Below, in pieces: positions 1 through 6,577 of a stretch of 9,196 nucleotides of DNA. The stretch spans positions 14,868 to 24,063 of the forward strand of contig VBBB01000079.1 in the NCBI GenBank assembly GCA_005882955.1, in the 5' to 3' direction. This DNA comes from Candidatus Bathyarchaeota archaeon. GTDB taxonomy: Archaea > Thermoproteota > Bathyarchaeia > 40CM-2-53-6. The position numbers and the translations under genes were made by a program. The first letter of the stretch is position 1, and each line of letters begins with the position of its first letter. The notes beneath the pieces are model-generated. The model made no database searches, was not told the origin of the DNA, and saw only the letters and a list, made by a program, of their open reading frames with translations.

Positions 1-28
1 AATTAGAGTCTCGATCGCCGAGCATAGG

Positions 29-36
29 CTATATAG
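29..36 (+). promoter_or_regulatory. Possible TATA box upstream of the oxidoreductase operon
   Basis: CTATATAG is the best TATA-like string in the leader of the operon. A start site about 25 bases downstream would leave a leader of roughly 110 bases before the ATG at 166. A weaker AT-rich string near 139-145 (AATAATA) sits 24 bases before that ATG and would instead give a nearly leaderless transcript. The sequence alone does not decide between them. The first 165 bases otherwise hold no convincing gene. Confidence 0.3.
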
Positions 37-165
37 TGCTTGTTTTTAGTCGCCGAAACCCCATAGCTGAAGCTGTGGATATTCAACTGCTTTGCCTGCA
101 CGGTTGTGTACAAGCAAGATTATTTCTATGGTTTCAGCAATAATAGTGTTGAATAATCGTTGAGC

Positions 166-2016
166 ATGGTTAACAGTTTCACCTGGATGATTGGTGGTCC
201 TCAGGGTAGCGGGATCAATTCCGTCGCTGAGAATTTCGCGAAGGCATGCATCCGGGGCGGATTGCATGTATTTGCCAATATCGAATATCACTCAAACATC
301 AAAGGTGAGCATAGCTATTACCGGTTGAGGGTTGACTCGCGGGAGCCCAGATCCCACGTCGACTGGGTAGACCTTCTAGTCGCGCTAGATAGGGAAACGA
401 TGTTCGGCGACCTCAACAAAGTTCATCCCACTCACCGGGGCCATCGGCATGAGATCAGCCCAGGTGGTGGGATAATCTATGACTCCGGTCTCAAATTGCA
501 GCCTGAATCCTTTGGTAGAGATGACATCAAGCTCTTTCCCGTACCCTACATGGACCTCCTGATTGATGCTCTCAAAGAATTTGGAAAAGACAAGGAGCTG
601 AGCAAGTATCAAGTCATGGTCAACACCATTGCGCTCGGGGCTTCCATCGGACTGGTAGACTACGATTTTGACCTAGCTACTGAGGCAATCAAGGAAGGGT
701 TTACGGGGCGGAAGGCAGCTCTTGGAGACTTGAACATCAGCGCAGCTCGTCATGGTTACGATTATGCAAAGAAAATGTTCGGGCAGAACGCCTTCCCCAT
801 AAAGTTGCGGAAGCAACCGTTAGGCGCGAAACGGATGATGATACGTGGAGTTCAGGCTATCGCAATAGGCAAGTTGAAAGCAGGGTGCGGGTTCCAGACG
901 TACTATCCGATAACTCCGGCTACAGACGAGAGTGAGTATCTCGAGTCTCATCAGCCGGACTACAACATGATCGTGGTTCAGGCAGAGGATGAGATATCGG
1001 CCATAAACATGGCGACGGGCGCCGCTCACGCGGGTCTACGATCGTCAACTTCGACCTCGGGTCCTGGATTCTCGCTGATGGCTGAAGGACTGGGATGGGC
1101 AGGAATAACGGAGGCACCAGGTCCTGTCATTATTCTATGGCAGAGAGCTGGGCCCGCCACAGGACTCCCGACGAGGACGGAGCAGGCCGATTTGCGGTTC
1201 GCGCTCCACGCTGCCCACGGTGAGTTTCCCAGAATCATCATCGCACCAGGAGATGTTGCGGAGTGCTTCTACGATACCTTCGATGCTTTCAACTATGCTG
1301 AGCGCTACCAGGTTCCCGTAATCATTCTGGCCGATAAGTTCCTGGCGAGCACGTACAAGGACATTCCGCTCTTCAACACGGACGGGATGAAGGTCGATAG
1401 AGGAGACCTAGTTCAAGAAGCGGATCTTGCTAAGAGCCCGGACTACAAGAGATACCAGTTTACGGATCTTGGAATCTCTCCTAGAGCTAGACCGGGTCTG
1501 AAGGGTGGCGTATTCTGGACTACTGGAGATGAGCATGATGAGTACGGCCACATCACCGAGGCGGCTGACCTCCGGGTCCGGATGATGAAGAAGAGGATGA
1601 ACAAGGTCGAGCTTGCTAGTCAGGTCATCCCTAACTCGAAGAAAGCCATCCTACATGGGCCTACGTCTGCACCTATTACCTTGGTCGGCTGGGGATCGAC
1701 GAAGGGCGCGATCCTGGACGGGATGGAGGATCTCAGGGCTGATGGAATCGAGACGAATTTCTTGCAGATACGATATGTGAATCCGTTCCCGACAGACTTT
1801 GTTCAGAAGGTTCTCTCAAGTTCCCGACGCACGGTCGCAGTTGAGAACAACTATTCTGGACAAATGGCCGGTTTGATCCGCGAGAGAACCGGGATAGCCA
1901 TAGACAGCAAGGTCGTCAAGTTCGACGGTCGACCATTCTCCCAGAACGAGGTTTATGAGGGCGTCAAGGACGTTGTTAGAGATGGTGCCAAGGAGGTCAC
2001 ACTGAGCCATGCTTGA
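166..2016 (+). CDS. 2-oxoacid:ferredoxin oxidoreductase, fused gamma/alpha subunit
   Basis: Large subunit of the CoA-dependent enzyme that oxidatively decarboxylates 2-oxoacids (pyruvate, 2-oxoglutarate and similar) to acyl-CoA and reduces ferredoxin in the cytoplasm. The first ~200 residues form the gamma domain, with a glycine-rich GGPQGSG at residues 10-16 and a SNIKGEHSY segment. The alpha domain starts near residue 222 and carries the YPITP signature at 247-251, then TSTSGPG, a GPATGLPTRTEQ segment and the C-terminal domain. At 616 residues it matches the fused subunit of the Sulfolobus-type two-subunit enzymes. I start it at ATG 166 because MVN-FTW-IGGPQG is the usual family N-terminus; TTG at 160 is in frame but adds only two residues. 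The beta gene follows with an 8-base overlap, so the two are co-transcribed and probably translationally coupled. Substrate preference is not assignable with certainty. Confidence 0.96.
   Translation: MVNSFTWMIGGPQGSGINSVAENFAKACIRGGLHVFANIEYHSNIKGEHSYYRLRVDSREPRSHVDWVDLLVALDRETMFGDLNKVHPTHRGHRHEISPGGGIIYDSGLKLQPESFGRDDIKLFPVPYMDLLIDALKEFGKDKELSKYQVMVNTIALGASIGLVDYDFDLATEAIKEGFTGRKAALGDLNISAARHGYDYAKKMFGQNAFPIKLRKQPLGAKRMMIRGVQAIAIGKLKAGCGFQTYYPITPATDESEYLESHQPDYNMIVVQAEDEISAINMATGAAHAGLRSSTSTSGPGFSLMAEGLGWAGITEAPGPVIILWQRAGPATGLPTRTEQADLRFALHAAHGEFPRIIIAPGDVAECFYDTFDAFNYAERYQVPVIILADKFLASTYKDIPLFNTDGMKVDRGDLVQEADLAKSPDYKRYQFTDLGISPRARPGLKGGVFWTTGDEHDEYGHITEAADLRVRMMKKRMNKVELASQVIPNSKKAILHGPTSAPITLVGWGSTKGAILDGMEDLRADGIETNFLQIRYVNPFPTDFVQKVLSSSRRTVAVENNYSGQMAGLIRERTGIAIDSKVVKFDGRPFSQNEVYEGVKDVVRDGAKEVTLSHA
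1990..1997 (+). promoter_or_regulatory. Strong Shine-Dalgarno for the beta subunit, inside alpha
   Basis: AAGGAGGT matches the archaeal anti-Shine-Dalgarno closely and ends 11 bases before the ATG at 2009. It lies within the last codons of the alpha subunit and supports ATG 2009 as the true beta start despite the overlap. Confidence 0.75.
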
Positions 2017-2938
2017 GCTGAAAAACTATCGGACCCAAGTTCACAACGACTGGTGCCCTGGTTGCGGGGACTTTGGCATCGTAAACGCGATCCAGATGAC
2101 TCTCTTGGAGATGCAGCTTGAGCCGCATCGGATCGGATTATTCTCTGGTATCGGATGCTCTGGCAAGACTCCCCACTTTGTCAACGCGTACGGTTTCCAC
2201 ACTCTGCATGGTAGAGTCCTGCCTATCGCCACGGGAGCGAAGTTGGCGAATCCTAGCTTGACGGTCATTGCTGTTGGTGGAGATGGTGACGGGCTGGGAA
2301 TTGGGGCGGGACATTTCGTCAACACGGGACGAAGGAATCTCGACTTCACATACGTGCTTCACGACAACGGTGTCTACGGCTTGACTAAGGGACAGGCCTC
2401 GCCGACACTACCGAAAGGTTTGAAGACGAAGTCTATGCCTGCTCCTTCGATTGTTGAAGGTATTAACCCGATCGCGATGGCTATTGCTTCTGGATACACG
2501 TTCGTGGCGAGAAGCTACGCGCTTGACGTGAGACACTTGAAGGCGACTCTCCGCGCGGCGATTGAGCACCGTGGAAGCGCGTTCGTGGACGTTCTCCAGA
2601 CTTGTCCGACCTACAATGACATCAATACGAAAGAGTGGTACGCTGGCGATGATCTTCCATCGAAGGCACCGCGGTTGTACAAGCTCGAGGAGACGGGTTA
2701 TGATGGTAGGGTCGCGGACCCTACCGTGAGAGATGAGACTAACTCGAAAAAGGGAAATGCTCTGCTGAAATCTTTCGAGTGGGGCGAGAAGATTCCTATT
2801 GGGGTCTTCTTCAAGATGGAGGTTGCAACGTTTGAGGACCAGCTGGCCAACCGTATGCCTGCTCTGAAGGAGAAACCTTTCGTGGAGCATGACATTTACA
2901 GTCGAGACATTTCTCCACTACTGGACGAGCTAGCATAG
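2009..2938 (+). CDS. 2-oxoacid:ferredoxin oxidoreductase, beta subunit
   Basis: Thiamine-diphosphate and [4Fe-4S] subunit of the enzyme whose gamma/alpha chain is encoded just upstream. The family's cluster ligands are visible: C16 and C19 in WCPGCG, C50 in GIGCSGK, and C199 in LQTCPTYN. Their spacing matches the four cysteines known in the Sulfolobus beta subunit. The diphosphate/Mg-binding motif runs from GGDGDGLG at residue 90 to the HDNGVYGLTKGQ segment near 118-129. K53 and L125 fall where Sulfolobus has lysine and leucine residues reported to affect substrate choice; this comparison is from memory and suggests a broad 2-oxoacid or 2-oxoglutarate preference rather than strict pyruvate use. 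At 309 residues it is of normal family length. No separate ferredoxin-like delta subunit gene is adjacent, as expected for the two-subunit type. Confidence 0.96.
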   Translation: MLELKNYRTQVHNDWCPGCGDFGIVNAIQMTLLEMQLEPHRIGLFSGIGCSGKTPHFVNAYGFHTLHGRVLPIATGAKLANPSLTVIAVGGDGDGLGIGAGHFVNTGRRNLDFTYVLHDNGVYGLTKGQASPTLPKGLKTKSMPAPSIVEGINPIAMAIASGYTFVARSYALDVRHLKATLRAAIEHRGSAFVDVLQTCPTYNDINTKEWYAGDDLPSKAPRLYKLEETGYDGRVADPTVRDETNSKKGNALLKSFEWGEKIPIGVFFKMEVATFEDQLANRMPALKEKPFVEHDIYSRDISPLLDELA

Positions 2939-3148
2939 ACGAGGAGTCTTCCTACCGTGCCGGGCGATCCCCCGGGGGAGAAGAATGCCCTCAGACAGAT
3001 GTTTTGTGTCGTGAGGATCAACTGCTTTTGACATTTTTTGGCGAGGGGTCTCGCCAGTTGAAACTGAACCGGGCGAGTCTTGTGAAATAAGGCGCAGAAT
3101 CAGCATGTCGGCTCTCTTTGACAACGTGTAGCTCAACGTGCAGGTCAA
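2930..3148 (-). CDS. Doubtful small ORF after the oxidoreductase operon
   Basis: A 72-residue open frame starts at TTG 3148 and ends 9 bases inside the beta gene on the opposite strand. An internal ATG would give a shorter product beginning MLILRLISQDS. Its N-terminus is encoded by three imperfect 12-base repeats, and there is no recognisable domain, signal peptide or clear ribosome binding site. It fills most of a gene-free convergent region, which is the only reason to list it. It may equally be chance; no function is proposed. Confidence 0.12.
   Translation of the reverse strand: MTCTLSYTLSKRADMLILRLISQDSPGSVSTGETPRQKMSKAVDPHDTKHLSEGILLPRGIARHGRKTPRLC
3034..3056 (+). terminator. T-tract plus hairpin after the oxidoreductase operon
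   Basis: A run of six T (3034-3039), preceded by CTTTTGACA, lies about 95 bases after the beta stop. It runs into a 7-bp stem TGGCGAG/CTCGCCA with a GGGT loop (3039-3056). Archaeal RNA polymerase can terminate at T-rich tracts without a hairpin, so the T-tract is the likely functional part; the order T-tract then hairpin is not that of a bacterial terminator. Confidence 0.4.
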
Positions 3149-3157
3149 CGCGCAAAC
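3122..3157. repeat. Three imperfect 12-base tandem repeats
   Basis: CAACGTGTAGCT, CAACGTGCAGGT and CAACGCGCAAAC follow one another directly. Copies 1 and 2 agree at 10 of 12 positions and copies 2 and 3 at 8 of 12. They lie in the convergent gap between the oxidoreductase and nadE. Role unknown: a multi-site protein-binding region or decayed slippage are both possible. Confidence 0.45.
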
Positions 3158-3168
3158 TGCGTGATCTC

Positions 3169-3214
3169 AAATCGCCTGCCCCGATTTCCGATCGGGGCTT
3201 ATTCAGGGCGATTT
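3169..3214. terminator. Nested inverted repeat between convergent genes, likely bidirectional terminator
   Basis: The inner stem GCCCCGAT/ATCGGGGC (8 bp, loop TTCCG, 3178-3198) is enclosed by an outer pair AAATCGCC (3169-3176) and GGCGATTT (3207-3214). The right side carries one extra G if the outer stem is extended. The structure ends 20 bases after the nadE stop, and both strands leave it through GGCGATTT. That symmetry suits a terminator for nadE and a backstop for the oxidoreductase operon. A structured RNA or a protein-binding cruciform are alternatives. Confidence 0.5.
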
Positions 3215-3233
3215 TCCAGTGCTCACCGCTGGT

Positions 3234-4085
3234 TTACAAACTGTAGGGTATTCGTAGGTCCTGACCAGCGGTCCTGTACCCGAGTTTGATGGCTAGGGGC
3301 GGACGCCTCTTGTGCTCTGACTGTAGCCAGCGGCCACGGACCTTTTCTACCATCCGTAATGGAATCCCGAGTTCCTCACTGATTTCCTTCGAAGGCATCC
3401 ATCTCTCAAGCCTCCATAGGATTGAGTCCAGCTTGCTGTACTCTAGTCCAAGCTCGTCTTCGGCGGTCTGTCCAGGCCAGAGCTCAGGGCTAGAGGGCTT
3501 TGAGAAGATTCTTCGCGGAAGTCCCAAGTGTCTTGCGATATCTCTCACTGCACTCTTGTACAGGTCCGCTATCGGTTGGATATCACATGCACCATCGCCA
3601 TATTTTGTGAAGTATCCGAGCATAATCTCACTCTTGTCACCGGTGCCTACGACAAGCCCTTTGCTTGTGTTTGCAAAGTAGTAGAGGATCATTGCCCGGA
3701 GCCGAGATTTCACGTTCCCGTCGGCAATGACACTGTACATCATCTTTGACGGGTGAAGTACGGTTGCGGCGGCCTGTACGAGAGATGTCATGTCAAGAGT
3801 CTTGAACCTGATTCGGAACTGTCCCGCAACCTCCTGTGCGTCCTGCACGCTCTTCCGGCTTCTAGTTTCGGCCTCGGGAAGGCAGAGCCCAAGGGTCCTC
3901 TGTCCGCCAAGAGCTTTCGAGCATAAAGCGGCCGTGACGCTTGAATCGAGCCCGCCGGACATACCGATTACGAGATGTCTCGCGCCTATTCTTTCAGAAT
4001 GTGTTCGGAGAAATCGTACAATTCTGTCAACAGTCTCATCTGGGTCTCCGACGGAAAATGGATTGGCCCCCGCCCTCGAGCGCAT
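3234..4085 (-). CDS. nadE: NAD+ synthetase, ammonia-dependent
   Basis: Catalyses the last step of NAD+ synthesis, amidating nicotinic acid adenine dinucleotide through an adenylated intermediate. The N-type ATP pyrophosphatase loop SGGLDSS is at residues 43-49. Further family motifs are VGTGDKSE, the GYFTKYGDGACDIQPIADLYK segment, and SPELWPGQ followed by the acidic EDELG. The 283-residue length covers only the synthetase domain. No glutaminase (nitrilase-like) domain is present, so ammonia rather than glutamine is the expected nitrogen donor. It starts at ATG 4085, with GGGGGA a few bases upstream as a weak ribosome site. The gene lies 40 bases downstream of the PAN-like ATPase on the same strand and could be its operon partner. 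A TTTATC string 27 bases before the ATG could also give it its own near-leaderless promoter. Confidence 0.95.
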   Translation of the reverse strand: MRSRAGANPFSVGDPDETVDRIVRFLRTHSERIGARHLVIGMSGGLDSSVTAALCSKALGGQRTLGLCLPEAETRSRKSVQDAQEVAGQFRIRFKTLDMTSLVQAAATVLHPSKMMYSVIADGNVKSRLRAMILYYFANTSKGLVVGTGDKSEIMLGYFTKYGDGACDIQPIADLYKSAVRDIARHLGLPRRIFSKPSSPELWPGQTAEDELGLEYSKLDSILWRLERWMPSKEISEELGIPLRMVEKVRGRWLQSEHKRRPPLAIKLGYRTAGQDLRIPYSL

Positions 4086-4108
4086 AATCGTCCCCCGAGT
4101 AGAGGGAG

Positions 4109-4114
4109 GATAAA
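4109..4114 (-). promoter_or_regulatory. Possible internal TATA box for nadE
   Basis: TTTATC on the minus strand lies about 27 bases upstream of the nadE ATG, inside the 40-base gap after the AAA ATPase gene. The spacing fits a leaderless archaeal transcript, but the box is short and the gap is also fully compatible with read-through from the ATPase gene. Confidence 0.25.
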
Positions 4115-4125
4115 GCCCGAATGGT

Positions 4126-5385
4126 CTAGCTGACGATGCGTGAGTCTCGTTCTTCGGAGCCCAAGTTTCGGAAGAGAGTCGTAACTCGATCTATTGTCAC
4201 GAAGGGCTCTCCTTGGAATGACGCTTCGCTAGCCGCCTCTTGCACGATGTTCTTCATGTCTCGCGGTGTAATTACGTACTGGTCCTTCACTATTATTCCG
4301 CGATCAGGAATCGATGCCTCGTACACTTGGCGTCGCGAGCGGATGATACGCCATATCTCATCGAACGCTTCCTCTGTGAGTCCGCCGTCGTACTTCGAGA
4401 TTGACGGGTCAACCTCGACCTTGGACAAGTAGAAGTCGAGTATTCTCTTGACCTCTTCCCTGGTCTTTGGTGGCGGCACGTAAATTATCCGTTTCATTCT
4501 GTCCATAAGCGCAGGGTCGATGACGCTGGGATAGTTAGTAGCGAAGATTACTGCGACGTTCCGGTTGACGTGGAATCCTTCACCGAGCTCTGTCAAGATC
4601 TGGTTGAGCATTCCTTGAACATCCCGTCCCGCATCAGTAGTGGCCTCCATTCTCGCCCGGCCAATAGCATCTGCCTCGTCGATGAACAGGACGGTTGGGG
4701 CAGATTCTCTTGCCAGCTTGAATACCTCTTTGACATTCTTGGCAGATTCTCCGAGCCACTTTGAGACTATTTCGTAACTCTCTATCTTCAGGAAACTGGT
4801 GTGCTGCCCGTGTTTGCTGATCGTTCCCGCCACTGCCTTAGCCATGTAGGTCTTGCCTGTACCTGGCGGTCCGAATAGGAGAACTGATCCCGCCTCTTCC
4901 AACATTCGGGGGTCTCGAATGATCTGTTCCCTTCTAGTCCTTGTTTCCGGGTCCAATATCCATTCTATGGCTTGTCTCAGGCTGAGCAGTTCCTTGCCCA
5001 ACCCAACTATGTCTTCATAGAAGACCTTCGGAGCTTTCTCAACTTGATATTCGAGGAGACTCCGGTCCCTCATTCGTTCTATAACATCGACGATAACGCC
5101 CTTCGTTGGGGATAATACCGCGTCGACGCTTGTGTTTACTTTGTCTCTTACTTCGGGCGGGATACTCACCTGAAATGCTTGACCGCCTGAGAGTCGGACG
5201 AGAGCCGTGTCTCCTTTTACCTCTTCTACGGTGCCAATGGGGCGCATTCCCTGCTTGAGCTCCTCCATTAGATTGTGGTAGCGTCTGAGTTCAGTTTGGA
5301 GATATTCTATCTGGCGTTCCTTTCGCGTCAGCTCTTTCTCAAGTTCAAGCGCTGGAGGATATTCTGGCGCGTTTTGCTCAGCCAT
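4126..5385 (-). CDS. PAN-like AAA ATPase with coiled coil and OB domain
   Basis: Probable ring-forming unfoldase of the proteasomal ATPase type. Residues ~13-47 form a charged heptad-like coiled coil (EKELTRKERQIEYLQTEL region), ~48-105 an OB-like beta domain, and ~120-419 one AAA module. Walker A GPPGTGKT is at 172-179, a pore-loop-like KWLG at 209-212, Walker B VLFIDEADA at 232-240, and sensor-1 ATN at 282-284. Length (419) and order match PAN and bacterial ARC/Mpa. Departures: the usual ALLRPGRFDR arginine-finger stretch is replaced by the shorter ALMDRMKR, the SGADI sensor-2 region is absent as such (ITPRDMKN at ~372-379 instead), and the C-terminus ends RIVS rather than in the HbYX tail that docks on the 20S proteasome. 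A proteasome link is therefore inference; another unfoldase or remodelling role is possible. Start ATG 5385 sits ~37 bases after a TATA-like box; nadE follows. Confidence 0.85.
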   Translation of the reverse strand: MAEQNAPEYPPALELEKELTRKERQIEYLQTELRRYHNLMEELKQGMRPIGTVEEVKGDTALVRLSGGQAFQVSIPPEVRDKVNTSVDAVLSPTKGVIVDVIERMRDRSLLEYQVEKAPKVFYEDIVGLGKELLSLRQAIEWILDPETRTRREQIIRDPRMLEEAGSVLLFGPPGTGKTYMAKAVAGTISKHGQHTSFLKIESYEIVSKWLGESAKNVKEVFKLARESAPTVLFIDEADAIGRARMEATTDAGRDVQGMLNQILTELGEGFHVNRNVAVIFATNYPSVIDPALMDRMKRIIYVPPPKTREEVKRILDFYLSKVEVDPSISKYDGGLTEEAFDEIWRIIRSRRQVYEASIPDRGIIVKDQYVITPRDMKNIVQEAASEASFQGEPFVTIDRVTTLFRNLGSEERDSRIVS

Positions 5386-5406
5386 GCCAGGGTCTAACTA
5401 CTCCTT

Positions 5407-5425
5407 CTCCGACCGGAGATAAATA
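5407..5425 (-). promoter_or_regulatory. TATA box with adjacent dyad, AAA ATPase promoter
   Basis: TATTTAT (5425-5419 on the minus strand) lies about 37 bases before the ATPase ATG, giving a predicted leader near 11 bases. Directly downstream on the transcribed side is the dyad CTCCG-GT-CGGAG (5418-5407). That position between TATA and start is where archaeal repressors commonly bind, so this may be an operator. The dyad is short and could be chance. Confidence 0.4.
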
Positions 5426-5428
5426 GAT

Positions 5429-5587
5429 ATGGGCTATCATGATCAAGCTCAAATTATGTGCTTGGTCCCGTGGTCAATACATGGGGCCTGCTATGGAGTC
5501 GGGAAGATGCCAATCCCTAAGTTGGTTATTAGAAGGCAAGGAATAGAGAGAGTCTGCAGATCAGACACTTGCCTCTCGGACGAGTAA
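5429..5587 (+). CDS. Doubtful 52-residue cysteine-containing ORF
   Basis: An ATG-to-TAA frame in the gap between the KaiC-like gene and the AAA ATPase, on the opposite strand to both. It encodes a peptide starting MGYHDQAQIMC with four cysteines (two late ones as CRSDTC). It overlaps the ATPase promoter region and has no clear ribosome site, and the nearest TATA-like string is too close to its start. I recognise no family. Listed because the 245-base gap contains nothing else gene-like. Confidence 0.12.
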   Translation: MGYHDQAQIMCLVPWSIHGACYGVGKMPIPKLVIRRQGIERVCRSDTCLSDE

Positions 5588-5630
5588 TAGTGCGGAAGGG
5601 ATTTTTGGTGGTGGTGCTAGCTTTTCGAGA

Positions 5631-6374
5631 TTATTGTGTGACGCCGGGCTTTCTCAATAGAAAGCCAAGTCGGGGAAGTTTGAGTTGAATACCTCTCCCG
5701 CCGACGATGTCGAAACGTACTAGCCGAGGAATTATCTGACGCCGATCCATTTTCCGGACCAGCAAGTATCTGTGGAGCATCTGGTTCTCCTCAACCATCC
5801 TCAGTTCGACAACTCCATCGACTAGGCTTTCCACCTTTCTGAATAGTTCTGGGTGAACACTTCCTGTGGAAAGGGTCACGATTAGTTTTCCTCCTGCTTT
5901 CTTGACTTTTGCTGCGATGCTCTGGATGAAGCTGATCGCATGTTTGCTCTCTGTCTCGCTGAATATTGGAATGAGAGAGTCGAGTAGTATGGTTACTTGT
6001 CGGTAGCCCAGTTTCTCCATTAACGTTGTAAGGTAGATACTCACATTTGTCAGGTCGTACGGCTGCGGAACTACCCCTTCAGTTACGCCCGCGGTGGCCG
6101 AGTAACAGTCCATTATCTCGAGCTTGTTCATCAACTGATATTTTCTCGGGTCCCAACCAAACTCGTTCATCCTCTCCGTTATGTTCGCAGGGAACGTGTC
6201 ATAGGTTACTATGATGCACGGCCTAGACCGAGTTAGCTCGTCGTAGAGTATCTGTTGTGCAAGTGTTGTTTTCCCACTGCCAGGGTCTCCTGCGATCAGG
6301 ATTGAGGAGGCATCTGGAAGGCTTCCGCCCACTAGATTATAGAAATCCTTGAAAGGTGTGGATATTTTCTCCAA
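5631..6374 (-). CDS. KaiC/Rad55-like RecA-fold ATPase, single domain
   Basis: A 247-residue one-domain P-loop ATPase of the archaeal KaiC-like/Rad55-like group, soluble and probably regulatory or signal-related; members have no single known role. After a short lead (FYNLVGGSLPDASSILIAG) comes Walker A GDPGSGKTT at 29-37. The YDTFPANI stretch at 58-65 follows, then ERMNEFGWD, and Walker B VTILLDS at 127-133. In KaiC the segment corresponding to YDTFP carries paired catalytic glutamates; here an aspartate (D59) and no EE are seen, so hydrolysis may be weak or differently organised. The start is TTG 6374: the frame upstream has no ATG or GTG before a stop, and the TTG gives a normal N-terminus. 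It is divergent from the Lrp-type sensor gene across a 193-base gap with palindromes. It is not a full two-domain clock KaiC. Confidence 0.85.
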   Translation of the reverse strand: MEKISTPFKDFYNLVGGSLPDASSILIAGDPGSGKTTLAQQILYDELTRSRPCIIVTYDTFPANITERMNEFGWDPRKYQLMNKLEIMDCYSATAGVTEGVVPQPYDLTNVSIYLTTLMEKLGYRQVTILLDSLIPIFSETESKHAISFIQSIAAKVKKAGGKLIVTLSTGSVHPELFRKVESLVDGVVELRMVEENQMLHRYLLVRKMDRRQIIPRLVRFDIVGGRGIQLKLPRLGFLLRKPGVTQ

Positions 6375-6464
6375 GTACTGATTTGCACCCCGTGTAGCCG
6401 ACCAGTTCTTCCCAGTCGCTATTGGCTTAGCTCAGCGACGGGGGGTATGAATGGGGATTGTAAC

Positions 6465-6486
6465 TACCTTCAACTTTGTTGAAGTA
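6465..6486. promoter_or_regulatory. Palindromic operator candidate between KaiC-like and Lrp-type genes
   Basis: CTTCAAC-TTT-GTTGAAG (6468-6484) is a perfect 7-bp inverted repeat with a 3-base centre; allowing one bulged C extends it to TA...TA at 6465-6486. It lies 91 bases from the KaiC-like start and 84 bases from the Lrp-type start. The size and symmetry fit a dimeric regulator, possibly controlling both divergent genes. Confidence 0.45.
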
Positions 6487-6563
6487 CACTTCGCGCGGCA
6501 CTGTTACCGAAGAATTAATCAATTATGCTCCATCGTATTGCGCACCCTGTAAGAAGGGACTAG

Positions 6564-6577
6564 CAAGTTGAAACTTG
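6564..6577. promoter_or_regulatory. Inverted repeat across the TTG start of the Lrp-type gene
   Basis: CAAGTT-GA-AACTTG is a perfect 6-bp inverted repeat with a 2-base centre that includes the start codon TTG (6568-6570). It shares the core GTTGAA with the palindrome at 6468-6484. It could be a second operator half of the same system, or a hairpin masking the start if the loop opens wider. Its coding role also constrains it. Confidence 0.35.

Noticed and set aside
46..291. Minus-strand 81-residue frame over the start of the oxidoreductase gene
   Set aside because: It is antisense to the conserved N-terminus of the gamma domain, has no recognisable motif, and half its length is shadow of a certain gene.
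2408..2890. Minus-strand 160-residue frame inside the beta subunit
   Set aside because: Antisense to a well-conserved gene; arginine- and serine-rich composition is typical of a shadow frame.
2968..2979. Palindrome TCCCCCGGGGGA
   Set aside because: Perfect symmetry without loop, so no RNA hairpin, and a simple C/G run can arise by chance; no second copy was seen.
6411..6470. tRNA-like string TTAGCTCAG near 6427
   Set aside because: It resembles a D-arm, but no acceptor pairing, anticodon arm or GGTTCGAATCC-like T-arm follows at the right distance.
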